Part shown: in pieces, positions 1 through 5,656 of the stretch
Numbering within the stretch: the first letter of the stretch is position 1
How the letters are laid out: each line of letters starts with the position of its first letter
Assembly: GCA_023427825.1 (NCBI GenBank)
Contig: JAEZAI010000224.1
Coordinates: forward strand, 1-11,470
Origin: Actinomycetes bacterium
GTDB taxonomy: Bacteria > Actinomycetota > Acidimicrobiia > Acidimicrobiales > Microtrichaceae
Length of the DNA stretch: 11,470 nucleotides
Direction of reading: 5' to 3'
Translations under genes and position numbers: made by a program
Notes under the pieces: generated by a model
The model's input: only the letters and a program-made list of their open reading frames with translations
What the model was told of the DNA's origin: nothing
Databases searched by the model: none

Positions 1-12
1 CACCCACGTTTC

Positions 13-52
13 GTGATGCTTTTCCGGGTGATATCGCCCGTAAAAGAATCAC
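13..52. repeat. 40-bp near-perfect palindrome downstream of the PH-domain gene
   Basis: The two 20-base halves (13-32 and 33-52) are reverse complements at 17 of 20 positions, meeting at a central GATATC. The outer arms read GTGAT and ATCAC, then CTTTT and AAAAG, then a core CGGGTGATATCGCCCG. One of the three mismatches (29/36) is a G-U wobble in plus-strand RNA. It begins 17 bases past the stop of the minus-strand PH gene and is AT-richer than its surroundings. The T-run lies on the 5' side and the A-run on the 3' side on both strands, the reverse of a classic Rho-independent terminator. It could be an operator for a gene off the left edge, a long-stem terminator without a U-tail, or a dispersed palindromic element. 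The symmetry is seen directly; the role is not determined. Confidence 0.7.
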
Positions 53-68
53 AGAACCCGGTGAGGGC

Positions 69-608
69 TCAGCGGACGTGGTGGTGGTGCTCCACGCGGC
101 CCTGCTTGAGGTCGACCATCTGCACGAGGACCCGGTAGAAGACCGCAGGGTCCTGCACGTCGGTCATCGCCCGGAACGCGGAGCGCTCGTTGGCCGACTC
201 GATGCTGATCGTCGCCGTGCCCAGGATCCACTGGACGAACGACTCCCGGCGGCTGACGTCGGTGATCTTCCCCCAGGGGATGAACTCCATCTGCCGGTTG
301 AGCACGCCGGTGATCCGCAGCACCCGCATGTCGGTGATCACGTACCGCGTGAAGCGCTTGCGCAGCCAGTCCCACGTGAGGAACCCGCCGACGCCGAGGA
401 GCACCAGCAACCCGAGTCCGATCGACGCGTCGGAGCCGACGGTGGCCAGCACGACGAACGCGGTCACGGCGAGCAGGATCCAGACCGTCTGGTCCACCAG
501 CCACGACTTGAACGACCGCGACACGTTGAGCTTCACGACCTCGTCGCGCAGCACGTAGTCCTTGACGATCTCCTCGGGGTTCCACCGCCGCGGCGCCGGT
601 CCGGCCAC
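69..608 (-). CDS. Membrane protein with bacterial PH (YdbS-like) domain, 179 aa
   Basis: A small membrane protein of the bacterial PH-domain type (bPH2/YdbS-like). Residues 1-37 are polar. Two hydrophobic segments follow at about 38-58 and 61-81, separated by a very short turn (GSDAS). The C-terminal 100 residues carry the usual PH-domain strand pattern, including TRYVITDMRVLRITGV, then EFIPWGKITDV and a final helix FYRVLVQMVDL. Such domains usually face the cytoplasm next to the membrane; no enzymatic role is established for the family. The GTG start at 608 is chosen because it lies two bases after the stop of the 59-codon gene upstream (TGA-CC-GTG), implying translational coupling, and because the conserved part begins soon after. 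Longer versions of this frame run through that small gene and are not credible. The protein ends in a natural four-histidine run. The family is confident; the function is unknown. Confidence 0.85.
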   Translation of the reverse strand: MAGPAPRRWNPEEIVKDYVLRDEVVKLNVSRSFKSWLVDQTVWILLAVTAFVVLATVGSDASIGLGLLVLLGVGGFLTWDWLRKRFTRYVITDMRVLRITGVLNRQMEFIPWGKITDVSRRESFVQWILGTATISIESANERSAFRAMTDVQDPAVFYRVLVQMVDLKQGRVEHHHHVR

Positions 609-610
609 GG

Positions 611-790
611 TCAGGACTTCCCGAAGCTGCCCAAGAACTCGGCGACCTTCTGGAGCACCTCCTGCAGGAAGGTGCCGACGTTGCCGAGGACGTGGCTGAT
701 GTCGGCCGCGGCCGTCGCCGGGCTGCGCCAGATGGCCAGCACGAGGAAGCCGAGGGCGAGGGCGGCCACCGGTTGCGCCATCTTCTTCAT
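611..790 (-). CDS. Small hydrophobic/secreted-type peptide, 59 aa, unknown
   Basis: A short gene not matched to any family I know. It starts ATG-AAG-AAG, preceded five bases away by an excellent ribosome binding site (GGGAGGAG). Residues 1-21 resemble a signal peptide or single membrane anchor: MKKMAQP, then the hydrophobic stretch VAALALGFLVLAI. Residues 24-29 (PATAAA) give a plausible signal peptidase I site before Asp30. The remaining 30 residues have a regular spacing of V, L, F and I among polar residues (for example FLQEVLQKVAEFLGSF), predicting an amphipathic helix. Its stop lies two bases before the start of the PH-domain gene, so the two are almost certainly one transcript. It could be a membrane-active peptide, an accessory subunit of the PH protein, or a short lipid-associated protein. 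The gene call is fairly strong from start, RBS and coupling; the function is open. Confidence 0.75.
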   Translation of the reverse strand: MKKMAQPVAALALGFLVLAIWRSPATAAADISHVLGNVGTFLQEVLQKVAEFLGSFGKS

Positions 791-793
791 GAG

Positions 794-801
794 CTCCTCC
801 C
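794..801 (-). promoter_or_regulatory. Strong ribosome binding site for the 59-aa gene
   Basis: On the minus strand the sequence reads GGGAGGAG followed by CTC and then ATG. The GGAGG core is five bases from the start codon. It is the best Shine-Dalgarno match in the left block, and it fixes the start of a gene short enough to be overlooked. Confidence 0.8.
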
Positions 802-861
802 GAGCGGGTCAGTGTGTCCCCAGCCCACCGGTCGATGGCAGGGGTCGGCGAGCTGACCCGA

Positions 862-880
862 CCCGCGCGCGTCGCGCGGG
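862..880. repeat. Perfect GC-rich inverted repeat in the gap after the channel gene
   Basis: CCCGCGCG (862-869) and CGCGCGGG (873-880) are exact reverse complements around a three-base loop, giving an 8-bp GC-only stem. It lies in the 167-bp gap between the channel gene stop (958) and the start of the 59-aa gene (790). No T-run follows on either strand. It may attenuate or end the channel transcript, or form a hairpin in the leader of the small gene. Simple GC-rich repeats like this can arise by chance in such a genome. Confidence 0.45.
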
Positions 881-888
881 AAGAGCTC

Positions 889-950
889 CGTCCGGACGCG
901 AACGTACCGACCGCCGGGCCGCGACGGGTGGATGCCGGGCAGTCCGGACG
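889..950. promoter_or_regulatory. Repeated GTCCGGAC palindrome flanking a possible -10 box
   Basis: The 9-base word GTCCGGACG occurs at 890-898 and again at 942-950, 52 bases apart, about five helical turns. The first copy extends to a perfect 10-bp palindrome (CGTCCGGACG, 889-898). Between them, on the minus strand, TACGTT (906-901) could be a -10 element for the 59-aa/PH pair. The rightmost copy is eight bases from the channel stop codon. A paired operator is possible; no recognisable -35 box was found, and such words are not rare at this GC content. Confidence 0.3.
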
Positions 951-957
951 GGTGGTC

Positions 958-2001
958 TCAGCCCGGGGGCGGGTCGCCGCCCGGATCACCGCTGCCGACC
1001 GACGGCGCGGCGCCGGCGGCACCTGGGTTCGCCGGTGCGCCGGGGCCTGCCCCCGGACGCGCGCCGGGCGGACCGGCCGCGTACGGTGCGGCCAGCGGCA
1101 CGTGCGCCGCGTCGAAGGCCCGCAGGACTCGCAGCCGGTACTCCCGCTCCACCGGGAACTGCTCGCCGGGCGACGTGTCGATGATCACCCGCAACGTCAC
1201 GCCCGTCGGATCGATGCGCTGCACGCCGAGCACGTTCGGCTCCGAGGTGACGAGCGACGCCCAGCCGGGGTCGGCCTGCAGCTCCTCGCCCACGTCGCCG
1301 AGGAGCAGCCGGGCCTGCTCCAGATCCGCGTCGGGCGCGACGACCACGTCGACCACCGCTCGCGACCAGCTCTGGCTCTTGTTGCCCACCCGCAGGATCT
1401 CGCCGTTGGCGACGTGCCACACGGTGCCGTTGATGTCGCGCAGTCGCGTCGAGCGCAGCGTGACCCGCTCGACGGTGCCGACGGCCGGCGGCCCCGCGTC
1501 GATGACGTCGCCGACGCCGTAGCGGTCCTCGACGAGGATGAACCAGCCGGCAAGCACGTCCCGCACCACGTTCTGCGCGCCGAAGCCCAGCGCCACGCCG
1601 ACCACGCCGGCGGACGCCACGCTGGCGGCCAGGCTGACCCCGAGGACGGCCAGGATCCATGCCGCGGCGACCACCGTGACCACCGCAGTGGCCATGGACC
1701 GGGCGATCGTCGACATGGTCGCGGCGCGGGCGACCGAGCGCCCGTCGACCTCGCGGGTCCTCAGCCCGTCGGGCACGTAGCCGCCCAGCCGATCCGCGTT
1801 CTCGGCCATCCGGCGCCCGGCGCGCTGGATGAGCGAGCGGATGACCCTGTTGGCCAGGTACGCGAGCGCCAGGATCCCGGCGATCTGCAGCGGCTTCTCG
1901 GAGAGCCAGCCGACGGCGGTGGCGAGCGTCTGGTTGCCGGTGGCGTCCCACACCGGCTCGCAGGCCCAACCGGCGTCGACGCAGAAGCTGGGTTCGGCCA
2001 C
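958..2001 (-). CDS. MscS-family mechanosensitive ion channel, 347 aa
   Basis: A small-conductance mechanosensitive channel, an inner-membrane protein that opens under membrane tension to release solutes during hypo-osmotic shock. Hydrophobic segments lie at about 36-54 and 100-122. They are followed by the pore-lining helix and beta domain typical of MscS: VGVALGFGAQNVVRDVLAG (residues 135-152), then GWFILVEDRYGVGDVID and GTVERVTLRSTRLRDINGTVWHVANGE (176-201). The last 40 or so residues are a Gly/Pro/Ala-rich tail, probably disordered. Two cysteines (7 and 14) lie in the short N-terminal stretch before the first helix. The GTG start at 2001 is preferred because it is the first in-frame start before the hydrophobic segments and lies six bases downstream of a good -10 box; upstream extensions are Pro/Gly-rich and lack family character. 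It is transcribed away from the cyclic-di-GMP operon, 168 bp distant. Confidence 0.93.
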   Translation of the reverse strand: MAEPSFCVDAGWACEPVWDATGNQTLATAVGWLSEKPLQIAGILALAYLANRVIRSLIQRAGRRMAENADRLGGYVPDGLRTREVDGRSVARAATMSTIARSMATAVVTVVAAAWILAVLGVSLAASVASAGVVGVALGFGAQNVVRDVLAGWFILVEDRYGVGDVIDAGPPAVGTVERVTLRSTRLRDINGTVWHVANGEILRVGNKSQSWSRAVVDVVVAPDADLEQARLLLGDVGEELQADPGWASLVTSEPNVLGVQRIDPTGVTLRVIIDTSPGEQFPVEREYRLRVLRAFDAAHVPLAAPYAAGPPGARPGAGPGAPANPGAAGAAPSVGSGDPGGDPPPG

Positions 2002-2007
2002 GGCGAG

Positions 2008-2013
2008 ATCGTA
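2008..2013 (-). promoter_or_regulatory. Candidate -10 box for a leaderless channel mRNA
   Basis: On the minus strand TACGAT is followed by CTCGCC and then the GTG start of the channel gene, so the expected transcription start falls on the G of GTG. No Shine-Dalgarno sequence precedes this GTG. Leaderless transcripts with a TANNNT box at this distance are common in actinobacteria. No convincing -35 box is visible. Confidence 0.45.
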
Positions 2014-2081
2014 GAGGGCGGGGCGCGGCCCGCTGAGAGCACCCGGCGGGACCGTGCCCGCGCAGAACCGTCCGGCGCTCC

Positions 2082-2104
2082 CCGGCGGTCCGACCGGCGG
2101 TCCG
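2082..2104. repeat. Tandem 11-bp direct repeat in the divergent promoter region
   Basis: CCGGCGGTCCG occurs at 2082-2092 and again at 2094-2104, a 12-base period. Related words occur at 2043-2054 (with an extra G) and 2137-2146 (CGGCGGACCG). All lie within the 168-bp gap between the channel gene and the PAS-GGDEF-EAL gene. They may be binding sites for a regulator of either gene; GC-rich composition makes chance repeats fairly likely. I found no riboswitch or clear plus-strand promoter in this gap; TAGCAT at 2156-2161 is only a weak -10 candidate. Confidence 0.35.
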
Positions 2105-2169
2105 TGTGGGTGCGGGTGCACCGAGAGGTACCCCGTCGGCGGACCGGGGCTCCAGTAGCATCCCCTCGC

Positions 2170-4356
2170 ATGTTCGGCCGCAAGCGGCGCATCGAGGAGG
2201 CCACGGCCGTGGTCCGCGAGGGCTACGACCGCGCGCTCGTCGACGCCGGGGTGGTGCTGTTCCAGCAGGTCGGCCCGGGCGTCGACGGCCACTTCGTGTC
2301 GGCCTCCATGGTGCAGACCCTCGGCTGGGACGCTGCGGCGTTCCGCGCGCCCGGCACCCTGCGCAACCTGGTGCACGCGGACGACCTGGCGCTGTTCCGA
2401 TCGGTCGCCCCGGTCGCCGCCGAGACCCCGCTCTTCCCCGAACCCACGATCGACCTCCGCAACGCCGGCGCACCGCCACCTCCACCGCTGCCCGACATGT
2501 CGGCCGGCCTCGACGGCGACGAGCCGGTCGTGCGCTTCCTGACCTCGGCCGGCACCTACCGCCCGATGCTCGTGCGCATGGTGCGCACCGTCCCCGACGA
2601 GCCCGTGCGGGGCACGCTCATCGACGCCACCCCGGGCGAGGCGCGCCAGCGCCGGGCCCGGCGCCTCGCCGAGATCGCCGAGGTGTCCCACCACGGCCAC
2701 CTGCTGTTCGAGCTGCTCGATCGCGACGACCCGTCGTCGATCGTGTTCCGTGCCGCGAACGCCAGCGCCCGCCGCCTCTTCGAACTGGACGCGTCGGTGC
2801 TGGACGGCGGCCGACTGGACGCCGTCTTCGACGGACCGAGCGCCCGCCTGCTGCAGTCGGCCCTCTACGACGTGGCCCACACGGGCGAGTCGCTGACCGC
2901 GGAGCGCCTGTCCTTCGCCGAGGTGCCGGGCACGTTCGTGGACCTGCGCATCGACCGCCTCCGCGACGGCTCGCTCGGCGTCACGATCGACGACGTCACC
3001 CGAGCGGTCGACGTCGAGGAGCGGCTGCGCCACCAGGCGAGCCACGACCACCTCACCGGCCTGCCCAACCGGGCTGCGCTCGACGAGCGCCTGTCCCTCG
3101 TCGCCGCCGGCCTGGCCGAGGGCGAGCACATCGCGGTGGTGCTGGTCGACGTCGACGGCCTGGACGACATCAACCGCCAGCTCGGCCACCACGTGGGCGA
3201 CCGCCTGCTCGCGGACCTCGGCCGCCGTCTCTCCGAGGACGTGGTCGGCGTCGACATGGTCGCCCGGGTGGGTGGCGACGAGTTCGCCGTGGTCACGGTC
3301 CCCCACGGCGACCGGGACGCTGCGCTCGACCGGGCCCGGCTGGTCGAGGAGGTCCTGGAGCGCCCCCTCGACGTGGACGGCGACCTGCGTCACGTGCGCT
3401 GCACGATCGGTGCGTCGGTCGCCCCCGAGCACGGCATGGACCCCGGCACGCTGCTGCAGTCGGCTGACGGAGCGCTGCGCCAGGCCCGTGCCGCCGCCGA
3501 CCCCGTCGCCATCTTCGACCCGGCCGAGGAGCGCACGACCATGCGCCGCGTCGGCCTGCTCACCGAGCTGCGCCGGGGCCTGGCCAACCAGGAGCTCGAG
3601 CTGCGCTACCAGCCCGTCGTCGACCTGCGGACCGGCCGGGTGACCAAGGTCGAGGCGCTGCTGCGCTGGCAGCGGGTCGGCAACGGCGCCCAGCTCTCGG
3701 TCGAGCTGCTCGAGATGGCAGAGCGCTCGGGGCTCATCGAGCCGCTCACGCGCTGGATCCTGGGCGAGTCCGCCCGCGCCGCCGATCGCCTCGGCCGCGA
3801 CCGCGACGCCATGGTCGTCAGCACGAACCTGTCCATGCGCAACCTGCGCGACGACGACCTGCTGCGCTTCGTCGATCTCCTGGTCAGCTCCGGTGAGCTG
3901 CCGGCGGGGACGGTCGAGATCGAGCTCTCCGAGGCCGAGCTGACCGCGGACCTGGCCCGGTCCCGTCACGTCGTCCGGCACCTCCGCGATCTGGGTCTCG
4001 GCGTGGTCGTCGACGACTTCGGCACCGGCTTCATGTCGATCGACGCCATGCAGTCGCTGCCGGTCACCGGCCTCAAGATCGACCGCGGCTACACGACGGC
4101 GATCGCGTCCGTACCCGCCGATGCCGAGGCCGTCGAGTGGGCCATCGGCGTGGCGCACGCCATGGAGATCCCCGTCACCGCCGACGGCGTGGCGGACGCC
4201 GACTCGCTCGTGCTGCTCTCCGAGATGGGCTGCGACCTGGCCCAGGGCCTCCACCTCTCGGAACCCGTCACCTTCGAGGCGCTGCCGAAGCGCGTGGCCG
4301 AGCTGGAGGACGCCATGCTCGGTTGGGTCGGGACCAGGGGTGTCCTCCTCGACTGA
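2170..4356 (+). CDS. PAS-PAS-GGDEF-EAL cyclic-di-GMP signalling protein, 728 aa
   Basis: A cytoplasmic sensor/enzyme of the bis-(3',5')-cyclic-di-GMP network, with no membrane segment. Two PAS-like domains (about 22-155 and 165-285) precede GGDEF (about 290-455) and EAL (about 465-715). The GGDEF domain keeps LTGLPNR (295-301), Asp327, Asn335, Asp344 and an exact GGDEF motif (368-372). It has Leu-Asp in place of the usual Phe-Lys (331-332) and Val359 in place of the inhibitory-site Arg (RxxD). The EAL domain keeps EAL (495-497), Asn553, Glu585, Asp615-Asp616, Lys636 and Gln692. The usual AEGVE motif is ADGVA: Asp672 and Ala675 replace two conserved glutamates. Cyclase activity is plausible; phosphodiesterase activity may be weak or lost, leaving a binding or regulatory domain. 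The ATG at 2170 is chosen because the frame upstream encodes only Arg/Pro-rich sequence across the gap. The next gene starts inside its last 17 bases. Confidence 0.93.
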   Translation: MFGRKRRIEEATAVVREGYDRALVDAGVVLFQQVGPGVDGHFVSASMVQTLGWDAAAFRAPGTLRNLVHADDLALFRSVAPVAAETPLFPEPTIDLRNAGAPPPPPLPDMSAGLDGDEPVVRFLTSAGTYRPMLVRMVRTVPDEPVRGTLIDATPGEARQRRARRLAEIAEVSHHGHLLFELLDRDDPSSIVFRAANASARRLFELDASVLDGGRLDAVFDGPSARLLQSALYDVAHTGESLTAERLSFAEVPGTFVDLRIDRLRDGSLGVTIDDVTRAVDVEERLRHQASHDHLTGLPNRAALDERLSLVAAGLAEGEHIAVVLVDVDGLDDINRQLGHHVGDRLLADLGRRLSEDVVGVDMVARVGGDEFAVVTVPHGDRDAALDRARLVEEVLERPLDVDGDLRHVRCTIGASVAPEHGMDPGTLLQSADGALRQARAAADPVAIFDPAEERTTMRRVGLLTELRRGLANQELELRYQPVVDLRTGRVTKVEALLRWQRVGNGAQLSVELLEMAERSGLIEPLTRWILGESARAADRLGRDRDAMVVSTNLSMRNLRDDDLLRFVDLLVSSGELPAGTVEIELSEAELTADLARSRHVVRHLRDLGLGVVVDDFGTGFMSIDAMQSLPVTGLKIDRGYTTAIASVPADAEAVEWAIGVAHAMEIPVTADGVADADSLVLLSEMGCDLAQGLHLSEPVTFEALPKRVAELEDAMLGWVGTRGVLLD

Positions 4357-5656
4357 CCCGCCGGCGACCGCCGCGGGCGACGACGAGGGTCAGGGCGAGC
4401 CGGTTCGGACGCGTCGGGCGCCGGCGTGGCTGCGCTGGATCGGCGTGGTCGTCGTGGGACTCATCGGAGCGCTCATCGGCGCGACCATCCTGGGGCAGAC
4501 CACGGTCGACACCGAGGTCGGCGAGGTGGAGCTCACCGGCCGGCCCGCCGTCGGCGGCGGGTTCACGGTGAGCCTGGCCCCGCTCGGCACGATCGACCTC
4601 CCCGCCAGGGCGCCCATGCACCTGCAGGCCCGGCTGGTCGCGCTCGACGACTCCCTGCTGGTGCGGGCGGGGCGGGACGTCGCCAAGGGCCAGGGACCCA
4701 TCTCGCAGGCCGAGGCGGAGCGCGTGGCGGCGGAGGCCGCGGACCGGATCGCGGACGCGGCGGTCCCGCTGATGCTGCGCACGCTGGTCGGCGGCGCCGT
4801 GGGCGGCGCGCTCGCCGGACTGCTGGTGTACCGCCGCCGGCGAGATGTGGTGATCGCCGGCGTCGCCGGGCTCGTCGCGGTGGGAGCGCTGGCCGTCGCG
4901 GCGTTCGCGACGCTGCCCGACAGCGTCGAGGACGCGGAGGTCAACGGGGCGCTGGGACTGCTCCCCCAGGCCGACCCGGCGCTGCTGAAGAACGCCGAGG
5001 GCCTCGAGGAGTACGTCAGCAAGACGTTCCGCAACATCGAGGGCCTGTACACGGGCTACGTCCGCTCGGCCGCGGCCGACCGGATCGCCCGCACCTCCGA
5101 CCGGCTCATCGCGATCACCGGCGACCCGACCGACGACGAGGTCCGCCGTCGCGTGGCGGTGCTGGCCGAGAGCCAGGGCGCCAAGGGCGTGCTGTGGGTC
5201 GTGCCGCCCGACACCGACGTCGAGGCCACCGACGGCCGGCCGGCCTTCCCCGAGCTGCCCGCGGACGTGTCCGCGCTCTTCGTGCTGTCCGACGACCAGG
5301 CCGGGCTGCGGTTCCTCGACCGCTTCCCGGTGCTCGTCCTCGGGCCCGACGGGGAACGCCCCGCAGGGCAGGCCGCGTCCGCCGAGAAGGACGCCATGCT
5401 CGTGGTCGAGGCCGGTGGCGGCGCGGTGCCCGACGACGTGGAGCTGCCGGCGGTCAGCACCGGCGACGAGCCGGCGGCGACCGGGGCCCGGCTCACCGAC
5501 GCAACGGGTCGGGTGCGCATCAGCACGGGCGTCGCCACCGACGACCGGTTGGAGGGTGTGGTCATCAGCTTCGGCCGCAACGAGCCCGAGGTGCTCCAGG
5601 CCCAGCTGGTCACGGTCGCGGACGGCGACATCTCCATGACGAGGGTCCTGCGATGA
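4340..5656 (+). CDS. Membrane protein with degenerate metallophosphoesterase-like domain, 438 aa
   Basis: A membrane protein with the same plan as the next gene's product. Hydrophobic helices lie at about 32-52, 144-164 and 170-191. The loop between the last two is RRRRD, so by the positive-inside rule the segment 53-143 and the C-terminal domain (192-438) face outward. Shared landmarks with the neighbour are LAPLG (79-83), GALGLLP after the third helix, and GLYTGY. Further on, ITGDPTDD (259-266) matches the neighbour's NTGDDADW, and LWVVPPDTD (285-293) matches LWVRGNHDT. The DxH strand, the GNHD Asn and His, and the GHTH motif are absent, so metal binding and catalysis are unlikely. The GTG start (4340) overlaps the GGDEF-EAL gene by 17 bases and is preceded by a G-rich stretch; it overlaps the next gene by four bases (ATGA). 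I infer a pseudoenzyme partner or regulator of the active paralogue. Confidence 0.85.
   Translation: MSSSTDPPATAAGDDEGQGEPVRTRRAPAWLRWIGVVVVGLIGALIGATILGQTTVDTEVGEVELTGRPAVGGGFTVSLAPLGTIDLPARAPMHLQARLVALDDSLLVRAGRDVAKGQGPISQAEAERVAAEAADRIADAAVPLMLRTLVGGAVGGALAGLLVYRRRRDVVIAGVAGLVAVGALAVAAFATLPDSVEDAEVNGALGLLPQADPALLKNAEGLEEYVSKTFRNIEGLYTGYVRSAAADRIARTSDRLIAITGDPTDDEVRRRVAVLAESQGAKGVLWVVPPDTDVEATDGRPAFPELPADVSALFVLSDDQAGLRFLDRFPVLVLGPDGERPAGQAASAEKDAMLVVEAGGGAVPDDVELPAVSTGDEPAATGARLTDATGRVRISTGVATDDRLEGVVISFGRNEPEVLQAQLVTVADGDISMTRVLR

Noticed and set aside
72..95. HHHH near the C-terminus of the PH protein, resembling an engineered His tag
   Set aside because: Only four histidines, followed by VR and a natural stop, with no vector or linker sequence nearby.
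2156..2161. TAGCAT as a -10 box for the GGDEF-EAL gene
   Set aside because: The distance to the ATG is eight bases and no -35 match lies at 16-18 bases upstream; too weak to list as a feature.
814..2169. Plus-strand extension of the GGDEF-EAL frame, opposite the channel gene
   Set aside because: It is antisense to MscS sequence and Arg/Pro/His-rich; PAS-type sequence begins only after the ATG at 2170.
958..4254. A minus-strand open frame of 1098 codons running through the channel gene and opposite the whole GGDEF-EAL gene
   Set aside because: Only the part from 2001 down encodes channel motifs. The upstream part is antisense to a domain-rich gene and has low-complexity Arg/Ala/Val/Asp/Gly composition typical of high-GC shadow frames.
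4426..5652. Upstream extension of the phosphoesterase frame through the preceding gene
   Set aside because: It encodes Arg/Gly/Ala-rich sequence without structure; the ATGA overlap at 5653 is a standard coupled start.
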